A DNA stretch of 7,341 nt, from contig DSDB01000079.1 of assembly GCA_011057845.1 (NCBI GenBank), forward strand, positions 1 to 7,341, written 5' to 3'. Of the stretch, positions 1 through 6,208 are shown in pieces. The notes under the pieces are model-generated. The model did not search any database, was not told the origin of the DNA, and worked only from the letters and a program-made list of their open reading frames with translations. Each line of letters begins with the position of its first letter. The first letter of the stretch is position 1. The position numbers and the translations under genes were made by a program. Source of the stretch: Phycisphaerales bacterium (GTDB lineage: Bacteria > Planctomycetota > Phycisphaerae > Sedimentisphaerales > Anaerobacaceae).

Positions 1-106
1 CCTCCGCGGCCTCGCGGCGTTTTTTCTCGCCCTTGTGAATGAGCGCGAGGGCTGTCCCGCCAACGAGAAGCATCGCTGAACCGATAATGAATGCCTTTTT
101 CAGCAT
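1..106 (-). CDS. Partial small membrane-anchored protein (N-terminus only)
   Basis: The visible 35 residues start MLKKAFIIGSAMLLVGG and continue through one hydrophobic stretch (about residues 5-23) into a highly charged Lys/Arg/Glu-rich segment. This is the layout of an N-terminal signal anchor with a short basic cytoplasmic start, or less likely a signal peptide with a cut near TALA. The gene runs off the left edge, so neither its length nor its domain can be seen. The start is uncertain: ATG at 106 has only a distant AGGG (12 nt), whereas an in-frame GTG at 112 has the same AGGG (119-122) at 6 nt and would add Met-Thr. It lies downstream of the broken dehydrogenase on the same strand, 204 nt away. 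I do not recognise the family. Confidence 0.6.
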   Translation of the reverse strand, partial: MLKKAFIIGSAMLLVGGTALALIHKGEKKRREAAE

Positions 107-310
107 CGTCACTGCTTACCCTGCACGAACGAGACCCGCAGCCCCCATCGAATGATTGACATGAACATTCAAGTCCAACGCCGTTCACCTGATAGTATAT
201 GAAACAGCCTCGCCGAGGCCAAACCCGCCCGTACACCCCGCGGGATGGGTCGCTCCGATAAGATCCTCCCTCACGCGATGGAGATGGCCCTTGACCCAAT
301 CCAGTTGTAT
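107..310. other. Gene-free gap left of the broken dehydrogenase
   Basis: These 204 bases separate the broken dehydrogenase from the partial membrane-protein gene. I see no credible coding frame. The only clear structure is a 13-base odd-centred palindrome at 207-219 (GCCTCG-C-CGAGGC). On the minus strand it is followed by a short T-containing stretch, so it could be a weak hairpin after the dehydrogenase wreck or an operator. No convincing -35/-10 pair for the partial gene was found. Confidence 0.4.
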
Positions 311-728
311 TCAGTCCGCGATGCGCAGGACGAGTTTGCCGAACTGTCCACAGGTCTTCATCCGCTCGAAGGCGTCGTTGCCCCCTGCCAGCGGAAAGAC
401 GGCATCGATGACCGGTTTTATGCCGTGGCGCGCCACGGCATCGAGCATGCCCGCAAAGTCCTCCGGCGAACCCATCGTCGAACCGATCAGGTTCAGTTGC
501 TTCCAGAAGACCTTCCGCAGTTCCAGACCGCCCGGCGCACCCGCCGTCGGAGCCAAGTATCACCGGACACCGGATACCGGGGTAGAGGCCCTGCGTCACC
601 CAATAATCCCGGCGGTTCAACGCGGCCGCCTTCAGCTTCACCAGCACCTGACCGCGACCCGGCGCCGATGAGGGCTGGTCCGTAAAGTGCAGCGGTTCAT
701 GCGGCTGGTTCAACACAAGCGCCTTCAT
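311..728 (-). pseudogene. Internally deleted MDR alcohol dehydrogenase / quinone reductase
   Basis: Reading from ATG at 728, the first about 63 residues are a textbook medium-chain dehydrogenase N-terminus: MKALVLNQ at the start, then VLVKLKAAALNRRDYWVTQG (residues 28-47), then PVILGSDGG. At about 542-549 the match jumps, one frame later, to the C-terminus of the same family. That part reads GGLELRKVFWKQLNLIGSTM, then FAGMLDAVARHGIKP, then AFERMKTCGQFGKLVLRI, ending at TGA (311-313). Intact family members are roughly 330 residues, so about 190 residues have gone, including the Rossmann NAD(P)-binding core. The break also shifts frame, so no single product carries both halves. A strong AGGAGG (737-742), 8 nt before the ATG, is intact, which suggests recent loss. 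The alternative is an assembly collapse. By eye, the N-terminal frame stays open past the junction, but it encodes no family sequence there. Confidence 0.85.
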
Positions 729-736
729 GGTCGAAT

Positions 737-742
737 CCTCCT
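737..742 (-). promoter_or_regulatory. Shine-Dalgarno AGGAGG of the broken dehydrogenase
   Basis: The minus strand reads AGGAGG followed by 8 nt and then ATG (728-726). The perfect core and good spacing show that the start at 728 was the working start of the gene before its internal deletion. Confidence 0.7.
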
Positions 743-791
743 ATCATCCTTAGGACATTCGCTGATCTGTCGGGACGAGGGCATTTTCCAT

Positions 792-820
792 TTGCCCGGC
801 CCAGGGTCTGGCGTATTATA
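792..820 (+). promoter_or_regulatory. Candidate promoter for the Fe-alcohol dehydrogenase
   Basis: On the plus strand TTGCCC (792-797), a 16-nt spacer and TATTAT (814-819) form a plausible sigma-70 promoter, which would give a leader of about 35 nt before ATG 862. The same A/T island read on the minus strand is a perfect TATAAT (815-820) facing the broken dehydrogenase. No good -35 lies 16-18 nt upstream on that strand. The two -10 elements overlap almost completely, so the divergent genes may have competed for polymerase. Confidence 0.4.
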
Positions 821-846
821 CAGGCACGGTCCAGGCGCACATGCTT

Positions 847-854
847 AAAAGGAG
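847..854 (+). promoter_or_regulatory. Shine-Dalgarno AAAAGGAG that fixes the start at 862
   Basis: AAAAGGAG ends 7 nt before ATG 862. An in-frame ATG at 841 lies upstream of this site and would make the site part of the coding sequence, so 862 is preferred. A further in-frame ATG at 868 is possible but less well spaced. Confidence 0.7.
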
Positions 855-861
855 TGAACCG

Positions 862-2049
862 ATGAACATGGATTTCAGCTTCTACATGCCTACGCGAATC
901 CTCTTCGGCCGCGGGAAACTCGATCAGTTGGCGACGACGCCCTTTTTGCCCGGCAAGAAAGCCCTTATTGTCATCGGCGCCTCGGGTGCGATGCGAAAGC
1001 ACGGCTATCTTGACCGCGTCATCAAGCTGCTGCGACGAAACGGGGTTGAGGCGGCCGTCTACGACAAGATACAGCCCAACCCCGTCAGTGAGCATGTCAA
1101 TGAAGGCGCCGAGGTCGCCAAAGACCAGGACTGCGACTTCGTGCTCGGTCTCGGCGGGGGCAGCACCATCGACTCGGCCAAGAGCATTGCCGTCATGGCC
1201 GTCAACCCCGGCGTGTACTGGGACTACATCGCCCGCGGCAGCGGTGGCGGCCAGACCCCCAGCAAGGGGGCGTTGCCTATCGTCGCCATTCCCACTACCG
1301 CCGGCACCGGCACCGAGGCCGACCCCTGGACCGTCATCACCCGAACCGAGACCAACGAGAAGGTCGGATGGGGCGCCCCTTGCACCTTCCCCGCCTTGTC
1401 GATTGTCGATCCCGACCTGATGCTCAGCGTGCCGCCCAGGCAGACCGCCTACACCGGCATGGACGCCTTCTTCCACTCGGTCGAGTGCTACCTGGCGACC
1501 ATCAACCAGCCTACAAGCGACCATCTCGCCCTGGAGGCCATCCGCCTGATCACGAAGTACCTGCCCATTGCCGTCGCGGACGGCGGGAACATTGAGGCTC
1601 GCACGAAACTGGCCTGGGCCAACACCGAGGCGGGCATCTGCGAATCGCTGTCCTGCTGTATCTCGCACCATTCCATGGAACACGCCGTCAGCGCCTTCTA
1701 TCCCGACGTCGCCCACGGCGCGGGCCTGACGATGCTGTCCGTGGCATACTTCAGCCACCTGGCCCGGCGCAATCCGGCACGTTTCGAGAAGCTGGCCCGC
1801 GCCATGGGACGGGATGTGGACGCCCTGGCCGAGTCCGAACGGCCGATGGCCTTCGTCGCGGGTCTGCGAGAACTCATCCGAAACGTCGGTCTTGATGATG
1901 AGAAGCTCCGCAACTACGGCATCCAACGAGAGGACCTGCCCAAATTCGCGGCCAACGCCTTCTATTCCATGGGGCCTCTGTTCGACATCACGCCGGTGGA
2001 GCTGACACAGCACGATGTCATTGAGATATATGAACAGGCCTATGCCTAA
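862..2049 (+). CDS. Iron-containing (group III) alcohol dehydrogenase
   Basis: This 395-residue cytosolic protein has the full Fe-ADH fold and the normal family length. The family catalyses NAD(P)(H)-dependent interconversion of alcohols and aldehydes or ketones using a bound divalent metal. The N-terminal nucleotide-binding half (about 1-185) contains FGRGKLDQL (15-23), the phosphate-binding loop GGGSTIDSAK (98-107) and PTTAGTGTEA (144-153). The helical metal-binding half carries the expected ligands: Asp201 and His205 in GMDAFFH, His274 in SMEHAVSA and His285 in AHGAG. A His-His pair at 269-270 lies close by. The general look is closest to butanol-dehydrogenase/YqhD-like enzymes, but the substrate cannot be read from sequence. 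The gene is transcribed away from the broken MDR dehydrogenase, and it may have taken over that activity (inference). Its last 32 bases overlap the end of the opposing beta-helix gene. Confidence 0.95.
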   Translation: MNMDFSFYMPTRILFGRGKLDQLATTPFLPGKKALIVIGASGAMRKHGYLDRVIKLLRRNGVEAAVYDKIQPNPVSEHVNEGAEVAKDQDCDFVLGLGGGSTIDSAKSIAVMAVNPGVYWDYIARGSGGGQTPSKGALPIVAIPTTAGTGTEADPWTVITRTETNEKVGWGAPCTFPALSIVDPDLMLSVPPRQTAYTGMDAFFHSVECYLATINQPTSDHLALEAIRLITKYLPIAVADGGNIEARTKLAWANTEAGICESLSCCISHHSMEHAVSAFYPDVAHGAGLTMLSVAYFSHLARRNPARFEKLARAMGRDVDALAESERPMAFVAGLRELIRNVGLDDEKLRNYGIQREDLPKFAANAFYSMGPLFDITPVELTQHDVIEIYEQAYA

Positions 2050-3289
2050 GCTCGGCTTGTGTGGCCGGATCATGAGACACAACGTCAAATGAACGCCTGC
2101 GCAGGATGCTTGCCGACAGGTACGGCCGTCTGTAACCGCTCGCTCCGACGGGTCGCAGTGGCTCGTCGGCGGGCTCGACCATTCCATCGACCCGCCAATT
2201 GGCGCCGAACACCAATTCCGGCTGGTAGATAGCCTTCTCTTCCGCCAAAGGCAATTCCGGCTTGCGGCCAGCTTCCAAGTCGTACCAGATATTGCCTGTG
2301 AATCTGAACGTCTCCGGACTTGTTCCGGGGCCCACATTGACAAAGACACCCACCCGGGAATCGAACACGACGAGGTTCTGCTCAAACACGCCATCGTGGC
2401 AGGGGCGGAACCTTTGGTCCCTGGTCTCCTGGAGTATCCGCAGCACCCACTTGTCGGGCGTGATAATTGTATTGTGGTGCACATGTCCCCCGTCGGCCGT
2501 CACCCATGCAATCGGCGCCATCGAGCCAATGAACCGATTGCCCGCCACGGTAATGCGCGACGCCTCGTAATGGTCCACCCGGGGTCGAAAGTACTCCAGC
2601 CCCGTACTGCCCCCCAGATTGATCGCCCGCTGGCCCGCATCTCTGAACAGACAGCACTGCACGAGAATATCGGTCGTCCCGCCCTTCAGTTGGACCGCGT
2701 TCGACTGCTCAAATCCCTGCCTGCCTACGAATACACAATCCTCCACAACGCCCCTGTGGCAACCCACCATGTCGATGCCGGAGCCGCCCCAGCCCTCGAA
2801 CCGGCACCGCCGAACGACGAAGTCATCGACGCCGGACATCTTCAGCGCATCATGGTTGCCGCGCGGCCCCGTCTCCAGGATCGTGATATTCTCCAGTACA
2901 ATGTGATGCGCCGGCGTGTCAAAGGCGCCCCCATCGTCGATGTTGACTCCGTTCGACGGAAAGCCCCGCACCTTCAGATTCCGCAGCACGATATGACTGC
3001 AATCGGACAGGTGGATCGCCTGCCCTCCGCCACGGAATTCCGGCGGATTGTTCGGGTCCCGTCCGCCGATGACAATGGGGCGGCCGGGCGAGCCGGACAG
3101 ACCCCCGACATACAAGCCGCCCTCGTACACGCCCGGCTCTACAAGCACGCGAACGCCCGGTTCGAGAGACCGCAGCGCCGAGCGCAGAGCCGACGTATCG
3201 CCAACCACCACATCCCCGGCTGTCGCCGCCACCGGCCAGACCGCCGCCAGAAGCACCACCACTCGATGCATTACGTATGCACGCTTCAT
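2018..3289 (-). CDS. Exported right-handed parallel beta-helix protein (pectate-lyase-like fold)
   Basis: The 423-residue protein starts with a clear Sec signal peptide: a basic start (MKR...HR), a hydrophobic core VVVLLAAVWPVAATA (10-24) and a likely cut after ATA24. The mature part opens with a typical parallel beta-helix entry (GVRVLVEPGVYEGGLYVGG, 45-63). It then carries repeated coils of the form hydrophobic-strand, Asn/Asp/Gly turn, strand, for example IVLRNLKVRG (100-109), IVLENITI (130-137), FVVRRCRFEG (157-166), GVVEDCVFVG (180-189), ILVQCCLFRD (208-217) and ITVAGNRFIG (246-255). Proteins with this fold are often polysaccharide lyases or epimerases. No catalytic set is recognisable, so the activity is open. 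The Arg-rich tail after about residue 385 looks unlike the helix. The start at 3289 is supported by GGAGGT (3297-3302) at 7 nt. It lies 37 nt after the ATPase gene and is probably co-transcribed with it. Confidence 0.85.
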   Translation of the reverse strand: MKRAYVMHRVVVLLAAVWPVAATAGDVVVGDTSALRSALRSLEPGVRVLVEPGVYEGGLYVGGLSGSPGRPIVIGGRDPNNPPEFRGGGQAIHLSDCSHIVLRNLKVRGFPSNGVNIDDGGAFDTPAHHIVLENITILETGPRGNHDALKMSGVDDFVVRRCRFEGWGGSGIDMVGCHRGVVEDCVFVGRQGFEQSNAVQLKGGTTDILVQCCLFRDAGQRAINLGGSTGLEYFRPRVDHYEASRITVAGNRFIGSMAPIAWVTADGGHVHHNTIITPDKWVLRILQETRDQRFRPCHDGVFEQNLVVFDSRVGVFVNVGPGTSPETFRFTGNIWYDLEAGRKPELPLAEEKAIYQPELVFGANWRVDGMVEPADEPLRPVGASGYRRPYLSASILRRRSFDVVSHDPATQAELRHRPVHISQ

Positions 3290-3326
3290 TGATCAGACCT
3301 CCATGAGTATCAACCGGCATCCGCTG

Positions 3327-4100
3327 CTACCGCCCGGCCGTCGAATCAAGAAACCGCACGACGGCTTCCCTGACTTGTTCGATGGTCCGCACACCGTTTG
3401 TGTAGCTCTGTTCAAGAAAGCGCCGACACCGCTTCACATATCGCCTATCCGCCGCATCGACGGCATCCCGCCGCAGTCCCCCATCGAGGTCGTACACCAA
3501 TGAATGGTCGGACGTTCCATCGCTGCTCCAAACTGTCTCAATACGACGTTTGGCCTCGAACCACCCGCCTGAGACGCTCATGAACATGACAAGCCCAAAC
3601 CGGCGAAAATCCTCCGCCGGTACGTGATTGTCCGAACAGACCTGATAGCGGGCCTGCTCGATGGTGTCGGCGTGCAGATTCGTCGCCAGTATGTGCCTTC
3701 GTTGCGACAGTGTGCAATAATCGCGCAAGGCCCGGTTCCAGAGATAGGCGTAGTAATGGCCCGCGCCAAACTCATGGCAGACATAACAGCGAACCGGGTT
3801 ATCCTCCTGTGCCTCCAGGGCCCGCCGCACACTTTCGGCCGTCGCCGGCACCAGCGTCATATCCGCGGGGACCAGATTCAACAGGGCACACATGACCGTC
3901 GTCTTGCCCGCTCCCCCCGGATTGGCCCCGACCATGAACGACGCCCCCCGACTGATCCTCGCCATCAGATAGGCCGCCAGATCAATTCCCAGCGTCCCGG
4001 CATCCAGCAGGTCGAATACCGACAGCATTCGCCCGCCTCGCTGGTTGCAGCGGTTCAACTCCTTGCAGTGCTCATCAACGCCGGTAACCCGTGACACCAT
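3327..4100 (-). CDS. VirB11/CpaF/GspE-like P-loop ATPase, orphan
   Basis: This is a 257-residue predicted cytoplasmic ATPase. A Walker A loop GANPGGAGKTT spans residues 58-68 (Lys66, Thr67), after a short helical region (LLDAGTLGIDLAAYLMARIS, 31-50). Residues 137-151 (ILATNLHADTIEQAR) resemble the His-containing segment (T-hA...) of type II/IV secretion ATPases, which supports kinship with VirB11/CpaF/GspE. The protein is shorter than those and lacks their N-terminal domain. The usual Walker B/Asp-box (RxDxIhxGExR) is not seen. The segment in its place is CYVCHEFGAGHYYAYLWNRA (105-124), where Glu110 may serve. There are eight cysteines, including a CxxC at 105-108. ATG 4100 is chosen because AAGGGG (4106-4111) sits 5 nt upstream; TTG at 4103 is possible. 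It is the first gene of a pair with the exported beta-helix protein. No other secretion gene is visible nearby. Confidence 0.75.
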   Translation of the reverse strand: MVSRVTGVDEHCKELNRCNQRGGRMLSVFDLLDAGTLGIDLAAYLMARISRGASFMVGANPGGAGKTTVMCALLNLVPADMTLVPATAESVRRALEAQEDNPVRCYVCHEFGAGHYYAYLWNRALRDYCTLSQRRHILATNLHADTIEQARYQVCSDNHVPAEDFRRFGLVMFMSVSGGWFEAKRRIETVWSSDGTSDHSLVYDLDGGLRRDAVDAADRRYVKRCRRFLEQSYTNGVRTIEQVREAVVRFLDSTAGR

Positions 4101-4154
4101 CAACGCCCCTTTTCAATCGCGGATTCGCAACCCCGCCGGGCTGCTCGCAATCCC

Positions 4155-4183
4155 ATTATCGCGGGCTCTCCGGTGTTTGACAA
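4155..4183 (-). promoter_or_regulatory. Near-consensus sigma-70 promoter for the ATPase / beta-helix pair
   Basis: On the minus strand TTGTCA (4178-4183), a 17-nt spacer and GATAAT (4155-4160) match the -35/-10 consensus at 5 of 6 bases each with ideal spacing. Transcription would start near 4148, giving a leader of about 48 nt before ATG 4100. Confidence 0.65.
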
Positions 4184-4333
4184 CCACAGACACCACGGAT
4201 TGTGTGCATGAGGATTGCACGGGATCATCGGCCGACGACCCCAGACATGCTTCACGCCCCAGCCCACAACAGACGCAACACGGCGCCATGGTTGGACGTG
4301 TCAACTCCCGCGACCCCGGTATTCCGCCCGCCC
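4184..4333. other. Gap between the enolase-superfamily gene and the ATPase promoter
   Basis: No coding frame or intrinsic terminator (GC stem plus T-run) is evident here. With the promoter region it makes a 233-base gap between the two minus-strand genes. The separate promoter argues that the ATPase pair is its own transcription unit rather than a continuation of the upstream gene. Confidence 0.4.
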
Positions 4334-4346
4334 TCAAGCCTTGAGG
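4332..4346. repeat. 15-base perfect palindrome around a stop codon
   Basis: CCTCAAG-C-CTTGAGG is an odd-centred inverted repeat with 7-base arms. It contains the TGA stop of the enolase-superfamily gene (4334-4336). As RNA it could fold as a 6-bp stem with a 3-nt loop. No T-run follows on the minus strand, so it is not a standard intrinsic terminator, and it may be chance. Confidence 0.45.
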
Positions 4347-5533
4347 TCGAACTGTATCTTTGCGGCCTTCTCGAAGCCGGGCTCGTAGATGCTCAGTCCG
4401 AATCCCGGCGCATCGGGCACACTGCAATATCCATCGCGAATATGGTAGCCGTCGGCCGCCAGCACTGAGGTGCGGGCCGCATCGTGCTCCGCCCTGTAGA
4501 AGTTGGCCACCGCCCGACCCACGTGCAACTGCATGTAGAACCCCACCAGCGACCCCCAGTTGTGCGGTGCGATTCTGGCGCCCACGCCCTTGCAGATGGC
4601 CGCCGCCGCGAGAATCCCCTCGAAGCCGAAATGGTTCATATCGCCCTGGAAGATGTCGATCGCGCGGGCCTCGATGAACGGACGGAATGCCTCAAGGTCG
4701 CCCTGCGTCTCGCCGTCGGCGATCCGTGCCTTGAGCCCCCGGCGGCGAATAAACTCCTTTAGCGCCAGGCACTTGTCAATGTCCTCGGGAAACATCTCCT
4801 CCATGAATGCCAGGTCCACGCCCGGCAGGTCCACCAGCAATTGCGCCGCCTGATTCAGGCTGTAGCCGTCGTTGGCGTCGACACCCATGACCGCACCGGG
4901 GCCCACGTGCTCGCGAACGGACCGCACCACCTCCTTGTCCCGCTCGTAGCCCTCCTTCGGGTCCATCCATTTGGCCCCGCGGCCGATCTTGACCTTGAAC
5001 GCCCGATGCCCCATCCCCCACGACATGTCGATCTCGCGTCTGAACCGGTCGAGATAGTTATCGTGGTACTCATCCAACAGGTCGCTAAAATAGAGTGACC
5101 CATCGTAGATGGGAACGATGGCTGATCCGACACCTCCGAGCAACTCGTAAACGGGCTTGCCCATGATCTTGCCCACGAGATCCCACAAAGGCATGGTCCC
5201 GGCCCCCAGAGGTCCGGCCATTGTGCGCGACAATGGCCGATAGTACCCCAGCGGGTGGCGCCCCAGCAACAGTCCAAGCTGCTCCTGGCCGGCCCGACAA
5301 TTGCCGAGGCCTTCGAGCCCGGTATTCGTGAACAGCCGCACCATCCGGTCGCGGGTCTGCACACCGTGAACATCCAGGCGAGAGTTCTTGCCAATCAGTT
5401 TCGGACGATCGCTGATGAGGTCAAAGGCAACGATGCGTGTGATCTTGAGATCGTCCGGCATCTGCCCGGCAAAAGCGCGCAGACCAAGACCCGCCCCCGC
5501 CGCCATCGCCTTCAAAAATGTCCGCCGCTCCAT
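4334..5533 (-). CDS. Tat-leader mandelate racemase/muconate lactonizing-type enzyme (enolase superfamily)
   Basis: The 399-residue protein opens with a twin-arginine leader: ERRTFLK (2-8), a mild hydrophobic stretch and a possible AFA cut at 20-22, so export of a folded enzyme is predicted. The mature part is of normal family length. It has an N-terminal capping domain followed by a barrel carrying the expected residues: the KxK motif at Lys180/Lys182 (FKVKIG), likely metal ligands Asp219 (GVDAND), Glu245 or Glu246 (FMEEMFPED) and Glu275 (ADGET), then Asp298 (QGDMNHFG) and His324 (APHNWGS), resembling the mandelate-racemase Asp-His dyad. Members abstract a proton alpha to a carboxylate, and many dehydrate sugar acids to 2-keto-3-deoxy acids. 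The exact substrate is unknown. The start is backed by GAGGAG at 6 nt. A strong own promoter lies upstream. The nearby KDG-kinase-like gene fits a sugar-acid role, but the location would differ. Confidence 0.88.
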   Translation of the reverse strand: MERRTFLKAMAAGAGLGLRAFAGQMPDDLKITRIVAFDLISDRPKLIGKNSRLDVHGVQTRDRMVRLFTNTGLEGLGNCRAGQEQLGLLLGRHPLGYYRPLSRTMAGPLGAGTMPLWDLVGKIMGKPVYELLGGVGSAIVPIYDGSLYFSDLLDEYHDNYLDRFRREIDMSWGMGHRAFKVKIGRGAKWMDPKEGYERDKEVVRSVREHVGPGAVMGVDANDGYSLNQAAQLLVDLPGVDLAFMEEMFPEDIDKCLALKEFIRRRGLKARIADGETQGDLEAFRPFIEARAIDIFQGDMNHFGFEGILAAAAICKGVGARIAPHNWGSLVGFYMQLHVGRAVANFYRAEHDAARTSVLAADGYHIRDGYCSVPDAPGFGLSIYEPGFEKAAKIQFDLKA

Positions 5534-5572
5534 AACGGTCTCCTCGACACAAGCCAGGAAATCAACTTACCC

Positions 5573-5601
5573 ATTTTACCAGAATGCTGCCCCCGATGCA
5601 A
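5573..5601 (-). promoter_or_regulatory. Extended -10 promoter for the enolase-superfamily gene
   Basis: On the minus strand TTGCAT (5596-5601), a 17-nt spacer ending in TGG, and TAAAAT (5573-5578) make a good sigma-70 promoter with the extended TGn element. The start would be near 5566, about 33 nt before ATG 5533. Confidence 0.65.
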
Positions 5602-5839
5602 GAACTCTGTGGCCGAATCCACGTCTTCGACCGCGGGCTTTCCGTAAACCAGACGGTTGGGCCTTGGCAAAAAAAGCACCTTTCTGCAATATCCGGGCGA
5701 ACCAGCCCGTCCTATATCAAGGTATGGTAGGGTATGCAACTTTGGTGCAAAGCCCCCCATTGATTTTGCCATAAAGCCTTATGGATAAATGATTTACGTC
5801 CAACAAGCAGCGACTTGGGCTTTTTAGGGATTTGCGAAC
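5602..5839. other. Divergent intergenic region, relatively A/T-rich
   Basis: With the promoter above, this is a gap of about 306 bases between the divergent enolase-superfamily gene and the small hypothetical gene. It is visibly poorer in G+C than its surroundings and has an A7 run at 5669-5675. A small inverted repeat CGGGC-N6-GCCCG sits at 5694-5709. A plus-strand promoter for the gene at 5840 must lie here. The best I can offer is TTGATT (5760-5765) with GATAAA (5784-5789) and an 18-nt spacer, which is weak. Short frames on both strands look like chance. No known riboswitch is recognised. Confidence 0.4.
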
Positions 5840-6208
5840 ATGGCTGACACAGCAATGGCAGAAGACACCTACCTGGGGCAAGGCCTTCTCGATGCTTCCT
5901 CTCTGTCCGGGTTCCGTTACAAGGACGGCTACACCCTCTCGGCAACGGATATGGGCTCTCGCGGCGTAAAAATCGAGCTTCGCCACACATACGACTCGGC
6001 CGGAGCCATCATCCTACCCCCTACGAAGGCCCAGGAATACGGAAAATGGCTGCTCAGCACCCTCGGGCAGGATCAGTTCGGTCTGCCCAAGGAGTTGCCG
6101 GATATTCTTGAACGCATCTGCCGGCAGAAAACACCAGACGGCGTGCTCCAGCGAGGCGACAAGAAGGCCATCCGCGATGCCCTTAAGGTGCTCAAGAGCA
6201 AGAGATAA
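5840..6208 (+). CDS. Small conserved-looking hypothetical protein, 122 aa
   Basis: This soluble protein has no signal peptide or membrane segment. I do not recognise it with certainty. The first half (about 22-60) looks like a small beta-sheet: GFRYKDGYTLSATDMG, then VKIELRHTYDSAGAIILPP. Its end runs into a helix, TKAQEYGKWLLSTLG (62-76), a pattern seen in small proteins where an IxLxPxxAxEL segment closes a compact domain. The second half is charged and helical, ending Lys/Arg-rich (RGDKKAIRDALKVLKSKR, 105-122), which could bind nucleic acid or a partner (inference). A weak AGGGA (5826-5830) lies 9 nt before ATG 5840. An in-frame ATG at 5855 is a less likely start. It is flanked by minus-strand genes on both sides, so it is a single-gene unit, converging on the sugar-kinase gene with a 72-nt gap. 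Confidence 0.7.
   Translation: MADTAMAEDTYLGQGLLDASSLSGFRYKDGYTLSATDMGSRGVKIELRHTYDSAGAIILPPTKAQEYGKWLLSTLGQDQFGLPKELPDILERICRQKTPDGVLQRGDKKAIRDALKVLKSKR

Noticed and set aside
207..219. Hairpin GCCTCG-C-CGAGGC as an intrinsic terminator of the broken dehydrogenase
   Set aside because: The stem is only 5 bp once a loop is allowed, and the following minus-strand sequence has only a short broken T tract. It is kept only as a palindrome.
245..685. Two plus-strand frames across the broken dehydrogenase
   Set aside because: Both are antisense to recognisable MDR dehydrogenase sequence, and their translations are low-complexity Arg/Pro-rich.
697..2484. A 595-codon open frame on the minus strand opposite the Fe-alcohol dehydrogenase
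   Set aside because: The translation has no recognisable domain and lies antisense to a complete, motif-bearing gene. It also runs into the beta-helix gene in another frame. Long antisense frames are expected from GC-rich codon use.
2396..3292. A 298-codon open frame on the plus strand opposite the beta-helix gene
   Set aside because: It is Arg/Pro/His-rich with no motif, and the opposite strand carries a signal peptide, a ribosome-binding site and beta-helix repeats.
3624..4094. Plus-strand frame opposite the P-loop ATPase
   Set aside because: It has no motif or ribosome-binding site, while the minus strand has a Walker A loop and a good promoter.
5512..5990. Several minus-strand frames in the gap and opposite the small hypothetical gene
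   Set aside because: They overlap one another in different frames, cover the promoter of the enolase-superfamily gene and show no family features.
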